NCBI GenBank assembly: GCA_034436375.1
Contig: DAOTVS010000237.1
Span: 1-11,540, forward strand
Direction of reading: 5' to 3'
Source: DAOTVS01 sp034436375
GTDB lineage: Bacteria > Chloroflexota > Anaerolineae > SpSt-313
Length of the DNA: 11,540 nucleotides
Positions 5,573-11,540 of this stretch are shown here, piece by piece. A model generated the notes under the pieces. That model was not told the origin of the DNA. It worked only from the letters and a program-made list of their open reading frames with translations, and made no database searches. How positions within the stretch are numbered: position 1 is the stretch's first letter; each line of letters begins with the position of its first letter. The position numbers and the translations under genes were made by a program.

Positions 5573-6988
5573 ATGATGCTATCTCGCATCATAGATGGTG
5601 GACTCTTTAGAGACAAGATCGGGACACGCAAAGGCATTGTGCAGGCCTCCCTCGAGGGCGCCTTTGAAGAGCCTGGCTGCCCCATGTGCCGGCTTCTCCT
5701 CAAGCAGGAAGAGCGGTGGCTGACTGTTATCTTGGCAGAGAGCGTGGTTGACCTGGGCATTCGCAGGCGTATCGGCGCCTCGTGGGGCTTTTGCCGCCGC
5801 CATGCCTGGGCTATGGCCGCTCGTACTGATTTGGGCGGCCCGCTGGCTACCGCGATCATCTACGAGAGCCTGGCCTCGCTGCTCCTGCAGCATTGCCAGG
5901 TTTCTCTCCAAGCCCGCAATGGCAGCAATCATATCGCCATGGGCCACCCAGGAAATCTTGATGCCGCTGTGCCCGGCCATGGCTGCCCGGCCTGCGCCGC
6001 CAGGGCAGGGATCGAACGTAACTATGTCAACTCGTTCATCCGCTACTGTAGGGTCGATAGCTTTGTGCGCCGCTACCAGGAATCCGATGGTCTCTGCCTG
6101 GCCCACCTTGACCAGGTGCTTGCCCTCGCTGGCCCGAGGGAGAGGGACATGCTTCTAGCCGACAAGGCTGCCAAGCTCGAAACCTCACTGCAAGCGCCAG
6201 TCGTTTCCAGCCCGCCACCCCAATACATGATGGCTGCCCCGCCTGAGGTTGGCCATCGGCTGGGCCTCCTGATGGGCCCGCCGCCTTTTTTCCCTGGCTC
6301 GCTTGACCACGTCCGTTATGTGCAGCCTTGGGCACGAGAATGGAAAATGACTGACGGGCGAGATGAGGCGTGCAGGGCCTGCACACTGGAGCGCGAGGCC
6401 GAGCAGCAACAACTCGAGACGTTGCTGGCGCCTGACGCGGCCAAGAATGGCGATGTGCTTTGGCTCTGCTCAGACCATGCCTGGAAACTTTACGCCCTGT
6501 CCCTGCGCCGCCTGCGCCAGGCCAGCATCGATCAGTGGTCCCGGCGCTGGGCGCAGGCTGCAGCAGGCGAGTTGCGCCTGCTCGTTTCGGGGGCAGGATC
6601 CTCAGCTCACACATGGGCCTTGCTGCCACGGAACAGGCACTCGCCCCGGCCCACCGCAGAGATCATCCATTCCTGCTCGATCTGTGCTGCCCAGGCCAGA
6701 ATTGTAGATGGCTGGATAGCCCAGGAGCTCTCGCTGCTGGCTCAGAAGCCAGAGTCCGAGGCTACGCTGGCGGAAGTATGCTTGCCGCATGCCCAGGCGC
6801 TCTTGCGGAAAGCACCGCCCGAGGCTGCAGGAACGGTTCGCCGGCGCCAACTGGCCAGGCTGCAGGGCCTACAGGAAGAGCTTGCCCTGTATATTCACAA
6901 AGTAAACTGGGACCACCGCGATGAGGCCTGGGGGCCGGAGCGCGACTCCTGGTGGCGCATCGTGCGCTTTTTCGTGGGCGACGAGTGA
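5573..6988 (+). CDS. Second DUF6062-like protein with four CxxC...CxxH modules
   Basis: This 471-residue paralogue of the preceding gene repeats its layout: C36/C39 with C74/H77 (GFCRRHAW), C138/C141 with C175/H178 (GLCLAH), C267/C270 with C299/H302 (CSDHAW), and C368/C371 with C403/H406 (CLPH). Shared stretches include CP[MV]CRL at module 1 and ATAIIY after it. A Pro-rich linker (about 208-242, with PPPQ and GPPPFFPG) separates modules 2 and 3, longer than in the first copy. The tail LYIHK ... WWRIVRFFVGDE (439-471) matches the common ending. No membrane segment is seen. Two adjacent ATGs (5573, 5576) follow GGGTGA; I chose the first. It sits 18 nt after one gene and 12 nt before the next, clearly within the operon. 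The level of divergence implies an old duplication with specialised partners, possibly a heteromer. The metal ligand role is inferred. Confidence 0.85.
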   Translation: MMLSRIIDGGLFRDKIGTRKGIVQASLEGAFEEPGCPMCRLLLKQEERWLTVILAESVVDLGIRRRIGASWGFCRRHAWAMAARTDLGGPLATAIIYESLASLLLQHCQVSLQARNGSNHIAMGHPGNLDAAVPGHGCPACAARAGIERNYVNSFIRYCRVDSFVRRYQESDGLCLAHLDQVLALAGPRERDMLLADKAAKLETSLQAPVVSSPPPQYMMAAPPEVGHRLGLLMGPPPFFPGSLDHVRYVQPWAREWKMTDGRDEACRACTLEREAEQQQLETLLAPDAAKNGDVLWLCSDHAWKLYALSLRRLRQASIDQWSRRWAQAAAGELRLLVSGAGSSAHTWALLPRNRHSPRPTAEIIHSCSICAAQARIVDGWIAQELSLLAQKPESEATLAEVCLPHAQALLRKAPPEAAGTVRRRQLARLQGLQEELALYIHKVNWDHRDEAWGPERDSWWRIVRFFVGDE

Positions 6989-7000
6989 GGTGTTTTCCCA

Positions 7001-8527
7001 ATGACGTTCCACAGCATGCTCTATGAAAAAGGCAACACAAGGCAGGAAACGCATGAAACGCCTTCCTTCTTCGCCGACTTGAACCTCGGTCAAGTCATCG
7101 ACGCCATCACAACGGGAAGAGAGGATTATGACCTCAAACCGTTCTTCTTCGCCCCCCTGGACGATATCGACACCATCCACTATCGTCATGAGATCATGCA
7201 GAATCTTGAGGACGCGGTTCTGCTGGAGCGCATCAAGGCCTTTGCGCAGAAAATGATCGTCGTGCGTCGCTACCTTGCCCTGGTGGAAAAACTTGACTTT
7301 GAGCATCACAAAGAAGGATGGTTCCTGGAGGCGGCGCTCGTCTACTGCGAAGCGGTCACGGGTCTGGTTCGTGACCTGGACCACGCGCACCTGAAAGCGC
7401 GTGGCTTGTTAGCGTTCCATAGCTACGTGACGGGCTATACAAACTCGGACGGTTTCAGGTCGCTCGTGTCCGACGCAACGAGAGTCAAAGCCGATCTATC
7501 TCGCATCAGGTACTGTGTGACGATCAATGGCCTCAAGGTCAAGGTCCACAAGTATGAAGCGGAAACAGACTATAGCGCAGAGGTAGAGCAGACCTTCGCC
7601 AAGTTCAGACAGGGTGCAGTCCGGGACTACCGAAGCAAGCTCAACGTGGAGGCGGGCATGAACCACGTCGAAGCCCAGATCGTCGATTGTGTGGCCAGAC
7701 TGTACCCGGATGTGTTTGCCGGCCTGCACCAGTTCTGCGCGAGCCATGCCTATTTTCTGGACGAGACCATCCGCACATTCGACCGGGAGATCCAGTTCTA
7801 TGTGGCCTATCTCGAGTTCATTGCGCGGTTCAAACAAGCGGGCCTCAAGTTCTGCTACCCGCAAATTGGCGAGACAGGGGAAGTCTATAACTACGAAGGC
7901 TTCGACATCGCCCTGGCGCGCAGACTCATCGCAGAAAATACCCCTGTTGTCTGCAATGATTTCTTCTTGCGAGGCAAGGAACGAATCTTCGTCGTCTCCG
8001 GCCCGAACCAGGGCGGCAAGACCACCTTCGCCCGCACCTTTGGGCAATTGCACTACCTGGCCGGTATTGGCTGCCCCGTCCCCGGCAGGGAGGCCCGGCT
8101 CTGGCTTTGTGACCGGATCTTGACGCATTTCGAGAGGGAAGAAGATATCAAGGACCTGCATGGGAAACTGCAGGATGACCTGGTCAGAACCCATGCCATG
8201 CTGGAGAAAACCACCCCACGTAGCGTCCTCATCATCAACGAGGCTTTTTCGTCCACGACCCTACAGGATGCTATCTTTCTAAGCAAAGAGGTCATGGCGC
8301 GCATCGTCGAGATGGATTGCCTGTGCGTCTGGGTCACGTTTGTGGATGAGATGGCCTCCTTTAGCGAGAAAGTGGTCAGCATGGTCAGCACGGTCGTGCC
8401 CGACAATCCTGCCCTGCGCACCTTTCGGATCGTGAGAAAGCCTGCCGATGGGCTTGCCTATGCTCTCTCTATTGCCGAAAAGCACTGCGTGACCTATGAG
8501 CAAATCATGGAGCGCATCCAGTTATGA
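7001..8527 (+). CDS. MutS-like ATPase (MutS domain III/V-type, no mismatch-recognition domain)
   Basis: The 508-residue protein ends in a MutS domain-V ATPase: Walker A GPNQGGKTT (334-342), Walker B VLIINE (409-414) followed by AFSSTT, and a terminal helix region. The upstream about 300 residues are helical and lever-like; the N-terminal mismatch-reading and connector domains of true MutS are missing, so canonical mismatch repair is unlikely. The Walker B aspartate is replaced by Asn (INE instead of DE), and where MutS has the conserved TH after domain V strand 4 this protein has VTF (445-447), so hydrolysis may be weak. MutS-like ATPases have been reported among fluoride-riboswitch-associated genes. 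The ATG follows GAGG (6987-6990) at 10-nt spacing. Its stop overlaps the next start by 4 nt, indicating translational coupling and probably a heterodimer with the next ATPase. Confidence 0.9.
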   Translation: MTFHSMLYEKGNTRQETHETPSFFADLNLGQVIDAITTGREDYDLKPFFFAPLDDIDTIHYRHEIMQNLEDAVLLERIKAFAQKMIVVRRYLALVEKLDFEHHKEGWFLEAALVYCEAVTGLVRDLDHAHLKARGLLAFHSYVTGYTNSDGFRSLVSDATRVKADLSRIRYCVTINGLKVKVHKYEAETDYSAEVEQTFAKFRQGAVRDYRSKLNVEAGMNHVEAQIVDCVARLYPDVFAGLHQFCASHAYFLDETIRTFDREIQFYVAYLEFIARFKQAGLKFCYPQIGETGEVYNYEGFDIALARRLIAENTPVVCNDFFLRGKERIFVVSGPNQGGKTTFARTFGQLHYLAGIGCPVPGREARLWLCDRILTHFEREEDIKDLHGKLQDDLVRTHAMLEKTTPRSVLIINEAFSSTTLQDAIFLSKEVMARIVEMDCLCVWVTFVDEMASFSEKVVSMVSTVVPDNPALRTFRIVRKPADGLAYALSIAEKHCVTYEQIMERIQL

Positions 8528-11343
8528 GGGTTTTTCTGATGTATCGGGACCGGGATTTCGACCCGGAGCAAGAACTGCCCTTGCATGAGCAGGCGCTGAT
8601 GCAGGACATGGAACTCAACACCTTGTTCCAGGCGATGGCGGCCGGGGACGAGTTCCTGTTCAGGATGGCCAGGCAAGCGGTATTGACCAGTCTGCATGAC
8701 CCGGAGGCGATACGCTATCGCCAGGACATCCTGCGCGATTGTCTGAAGAATAGCGCCGTCGTCAGGGCAATATACCAGATCCCGATCGAATCGATGCAGA
8801 ACAAGAGGAACAGGTATCTGGGCATCTTCGGCACCTCCTACCCGAGTAGTGTACTCAGCGGTGCGGTGGGAATGCTGGAGATGTTCGTGGAGCTGCTCAG
8901 AAAGCTAAGGAAAATCGCCGACGAGCACGCGGCCAGTTTCGAATCGGAGGGCTTTAGAAGGTTCTTTGCCATGATTGCGCAAGAGCTGGACGACGACTAT
9001 TTCACGGTGGTGGAGGGGCATCTCAAAACGTTGAGGTTCCGTAACGGCGTCCTGCTCAGCGCCCAACTGGGGCAGGGGAATGAAGGCGCCAACTATGTGC
9101 TTCACAAGCCGCGCCGAACACGGCGTAACTGGGTGAGGCAGGCCTTGGCGCTAAGGCGCCCGGTCTACGCTTTCAGCATCCATCCCCGCGACGAGCACGG
9201 CGCCAGGGCGCTCTCTGCCTTGCGCAACAGGGGCATTAACCTCGTGGCCAACGCGGCTGCCCAGTCGGCTGACCATATTGATAGCTTCCTCAAGATGCTC
9301 CGGATTGAGCTAGCCTTCTATGTCGGTTGCTTGAACCTCCATGAGCAGCTTGCTCAGTTGGGAGAGCCGATCTCATTTCCCCTGCCCGTTGATTCCAGCC
9401 AACGCAAACATTCATTTACGGGGCTATATGACGTCTGCCTGGCGCTGACCATGAAGCGGCGAGTTGTGGGCAACGATGTGAATGCCGACGGCAAGGACCT
9501 TGTCGTCATCACGGGCGCCAACCAGGGCGGCAAATCCACTTTCTTGCGCAGTATCGGCCTGGCGCAATTGATGATGCAGTGCGGTATGTTCGTGCCAGCC
9601 GAGTCTTTCTGCGCCAATACTTGCGCGGGCCTCTTCACACACTACAGGCGAGAAGAAGACACCGCCATGAAGAGCGGGAAACTCGACGAAGAGCTCGCCA
9701 GGATGAGCATCATCGTTGATCAGATCGTGCCTGACTCTATGATCTTGTTCAATGAATCCTTTGCCGCGACCAACGAGAGGGAAGGCTCGGAGATTGCGCG
9801 GCAGATCGTGAGCGCGCTGCTGAAGAGACGTATCAAGGTATTCTTTGTCACGCATCTTTATGCATTCGCACATGGGGCCTATAATAGCAAGCGTGAAGGC
9901 GCCCTATTCCTACGAGCCGAGAGGCAAGCTGATGGAAGACGGACTTTTAGGCTTAGCGAAGGCAAGCCATTGCAGACCAGCTACGGCGAGGATCTGTACA
10001 AAGCAATATTCGGAGGAGGGATAGCCACGGACGGCAAAACCGACGACGGAGAAGCCCAGGTCCCCGAGGCGGAGCCACTGGACCGGCCGACCGAGACGGC
10101 CGCCGGCGAAGCAGCGCTCGACATCGTGCCAGCGCCCGGTGAGCGCTGGCTAAATCGCAACGTGGTCGGTATGGGAATCACCAGCTTCTTCTCCGATGCC
10201 GGGCACGAGGCCGCCACATCTGTGCTGCCCGCTTTCCTTGGCACTCTGGGCGCGCCCCCCATTGCCCTGGGCACCATCGAGGGCGTCGCCGATGCGGCGG
10301 CGAGCACGGTCAAGCTCGGCGCCGGCTGGATTTCCGACCGCTTGGGGCACCGTAAGCCCATCACTGTGGCCGGCTACGCCTTGACCGGCATCGCCATTGC
10401 CTCCTTTTCCCTGGCCCTGACCTGGCCAATGGTCCTGTTGGGGCGCCTGTTCGGCTGGCTGGGGCGGGGCGTCCGTGGCCCCTTGCGCGACGCTATGCTT
10501 GCCGAGTCGGTGCCGGCTGAAGCGCGCGGGAAAGCCTTCGGGTTTCACCGCGCGGGCGATACCCTGGGGGCCATCGTGGGTCCTCTGCTGGCCGTGGGCC
10601 TGTTGGCCCTCTTGCAGCCCGCGGCGACAGCACACCCCTCCACCCCCTTCCGCCTGATCTTCGCCATCACGCTGATTCCCGGGTTGGGCGCCGCGGTAGC
10701 CTTTGCCGCCCTGGTCAGCGAGCGCCGGCGCGCGCCGCAGCCCGGGCTCCCCTTCTGGGCCACCGTGCGCGCCTTGCCTGGCTCGTACCGGCGCTTCCTG
10801 GTGGGGGTCGGCGTTTTTGGCGCGGGTGACTATGCCCACACACTGCTCATCCTGGCCGCTACCCAACTGTTGACACCTGCCTATGGCCTGGTGCGGGCCG
10901 CCCAGATCGCGGCCCTGCTCTACGTGGCCCATAACGCCCTCTATGCGGGGGCTTCCTATCCCATCGGCGCGCTCTCCGACCGTTTGGGGCGGCGCGGGCT
11001 CCTGGCCTTGGGGTACCTCTTGGGCGTTGTGGTCTCGGCCGGCTTTGTCGTGGCCTTTGCGCTGCCGTTGGCCAATATCGGCTACCTGCTCCTGCTCTTT
11101 GCCCTGGCCGGGACCTACATCGCGGCCGAGGATGCCCTGGAAGGGGCGCTCACCGCCGACCTGGGGGGTTCGGCTGCGCGCGGCGTCGCCTATGGTGTGA
11201 TGGGCACCGTCAACGGCGTAGGCGACCTGGCCGCAAGTGTGATCGTGGGCTTGCTGTGGACCGTCGTATCGCCAGCGGCCGGGTTCATCTATGCAGCAGC
11301 GGTCATGCTTGCGGGCGCCATCCTGGTGTATCGCTTTCGTTGA
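8524..11343 (+). CDS. MutS-like ATPase fused to an MFS transporter
   Basis: This 939-residue protein has two parts. Residues 1-496 are a MutS-like ATPase paired with the gene before it: Walker A GANQGGKST (331-339), Walker B MILFNE (406-411) then SFAATNEREG, and the conserved TH at 443-444 (missing in its partner). Residues about 497-540 are a Gly-, Pro- and acid-rich linker. Residues 541-939 are a full MFS carrier beginning WLNRNVVGMGITSFFSD, with motif A GWISDRLGHRKP (601-612), its repeat GALSDRLGRRG (815-825), and about 12 membrane helices. MFS substrate is unknown. The ATG at 8524 overlaps the previous stop; the ATG at 8539 (residue 6) has a better ribosome site (GAGGG 8526-8530, 8-nt spacing) and could be the true start. 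By eye the MFS part is more G+C-rich than the ATPase part, pointing to a comparatively recent fusion. An indel joining two genes cannot be excluded. Confidence 0.88.
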   Translation: MRVFLMYRDRDFDPEQELPLHEQALMQDMELNTLFQAMAAGDEFLFRMARQAVLTSLHDPEAIRYRQDILRDCLKNSAVVRAIYQIPIESMQNKRNRYLGIFGTSYPSSVLSGAVGMLEMFVELLRKLRKIADEHAASFESEGFRRFFAMIAQELDDDYFTVVEGHLKTLRFRNGVLLSAQLGQGNEGANYVLHKPRRTRRNWVRQALALRRPVYAFSIHPRDEHGARALSALRNRGINLVANAAAQSADHIDSFLKMLRIELAFYVGCLNLHEQLAQLGEPISFPLPVDSSQRKHSFTGLYDVCLALTMKRRVVGNDVNADGKDLVVITGANQGGKSTFLRSIGLAQLMMQCGMFVPAESFCANTCAGLFTHYRREEDTAMKSGKLDEELARMSIIVDQIVPDSMILFNESFAATNEREGSEIARQIVSALLKRRIKVFFVTHLYAFAHGAYNSKREGALFLRAERQADGRRTFRLSEGKPLQTSYGEDLYKAIFGGGIATDGKTDDGEAQVPEAEPLDRPTETAAGEAALDIVPAPGERWLNRNVVGMGITSFFSDAGHEAATSVLPAFLGTLGAPPIALGTIEGVADAAASTVKLGAGWISDRLGHRKPITVAGYALTGIAIASFSLALTWPMVLLGRLFGWLGRGVRGPLRDAMLAESVPAEARGKAFGFHRAGDTLGAIVGPLLAVGLLALLQPAATAHPSTPFRLIFAITLIPGLGAAVAFAALVSERRRAPQPGLPFWATVRALPGSYRRFLVGVGVFGAGDYAHTLLILAATQLLTPAYGLVRAAQIAALLYVAHNALYAGASYPIGALSDRLGRRGLLALGYLLGVVVSAGFVVAFALPLANIGYLLLLFALAGTYIAAEDALEGALTADLGGSAARGVAYGVMGTVNGVGDLAASVIVGLLWTVVSPAAGFIYAAAVMLAGAILVYRFR
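10012..10143 (+). other. Linker-coding junction between MutS-like and MFS domains
   Basis: The junction encodes residues 497-540: a Gly-Gly-Gly turn followed by an acidic, Pro-containing stretch with no predicted secondary structure. It begins with GGAGGAGGG (10012-10020), which would make a strong ribosome site. No ATG, GTG or TTG lies in frame at a usable distance; the nearest in-frame candidates are GTG 10126 and ATG 10171, and neither has a ribosome site. I therefore read it as a continuous fusion, possibly descended from two adjacent genes. Confidence 0.6.
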
Positions 11344-11392
11344 TCTGAAAACGGGGTCTCACACGGAGAACTCGGAGGCCTGCCCTTAGAGT

Positions 11393-11501
11393 GCCGAACA
11401 AAACCAGTGGTGCAGATGGCGCTACATGTAACGCCCATCCCCCCGGCCCCCTTCCCGCCCTGCGGGAAGGGGGAGAAACGGTGAAAGGGGTTTTGTTAGG
11501 C
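11393..11501. repeat. Nested inverted repeat downstream of the operon
   Basis: The inner hairpin is perfect: CCCCCTTCCCGC (11447-11458) and GCGGGAAGGGGG (11462-11473) around a 3-nt loop. An outer pair, GCCGAACAAAACC (11393-11405) and GGTTTTGTTAGGC (11489-11501), matches with one mismatch, and AACGCC/GGCGTT (11430-11435, 11499-11504) offers an alternative pairing. No T-run follows the inner stem, so it is not a clean terminator. C/G-rich palindromes of this kind are often dispersed repeats. I see no gene in 11344-11540. Confidence 0.7.
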
Positions 11502-11540
11502 GTTCTTAGCAAAGTCGAAGGGACGATATGGAACCGCAGA

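Noticed and set aside
7001..10020. Canonical MutS mismatch-repair genes
   Set aside because: Neither protein has the mismatch-recognition (Phe-x-Glu) N-terminal domain, and the Walker B and TH motifs differ from MutS; only the ATPase/lever part is shared.
10150..10932. 260-codon open frame antisense to the MFS region
   Set aside because: Gly/Gln/Arg-rich shadow of the MFS coding sequence with no ribosome site or recognisable motif.
11447..11473. Intrinsic terminator of the four-gene operon
   Set aside because: The hairpin is strong but no T-run follows it on either strand; better described as a repeat palindrome.
1..11540. CRISPR array, tRNA, rRNA or transposase genes
   Set aside because: No regularly spaced repeats, no cloverleaf-like segment and no transposase or integrase motifs were seen on either strand.

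Overview
The window is a compact, almost fully coding segment, moderately to strongly G+C-rich, built around fluoride-responsive gene control. I see three separate fluoride (crcB-motif) riboswitches within about 1.45 kb. Each has the P1 loop-to-3'-strand pseudoknot, and each is followed by an intrinsic terminator whose 5' arm is the same strand the aptamer uses for the pseudoknot. Together they appear to control every gene in the window, so the segment looks like a fluoride-stress island. The host is a bacterium with sigma70-type promoters. The gene families, the G+C-rich coding and the C/G-rich palindrome at the right end would fit Chloroflexota, but that is only an inference.

Left arm (minus strand, leftward): a promoter and fluoride riboswitch (2713-2911) lead to a dynamin-like GTPase with a cysteine/histidine-rich C-terminal half (843-2624). 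Then come a perfect 14-bp inverted repeat, the fluoride channel gene crcB/fluC (336-719), and a DUF190 gene that runs off the window edge (1-332). Right arm (plus strand): a divergent promoter and second riboswitch (2931-3096) lead to a formate/nitrite-type (FNT) channel (3185-4006). A new promoter overlaps the FNT stop codon and drives a third riboswitch (4051-4161). That switch heads a four-gene operon: two related proteins each carrying four CxxC...CxxH modules (4178-5554 and 5573-6988; DUF6062-like), then two MutS-like ATPases (7001-8527 and 8524-11343). The second ATPase is fused in frame to a complete MFS transporter. The right end (11344-11540) holds only a nested inverted repeat.

Only crcB has an established fluoride job: passive F- export. 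The most interesting content is what surrounds it. The Cys/His module and its C-terminal tail (Y-[IM]-x-K ... W ... VG) occur both in the dynamin-like GTPase on one arm and in the two four-module proteins on the other. This links the two arms as one candidate multi-component system: a dynamin-like GTPase, Cys/His-module proteins, paired MutS-like ATPases, an MFS carrier and an FNT channel, all under fluoride control. The function of this ensemble is not known to me; mechanisms proposed below are inference.
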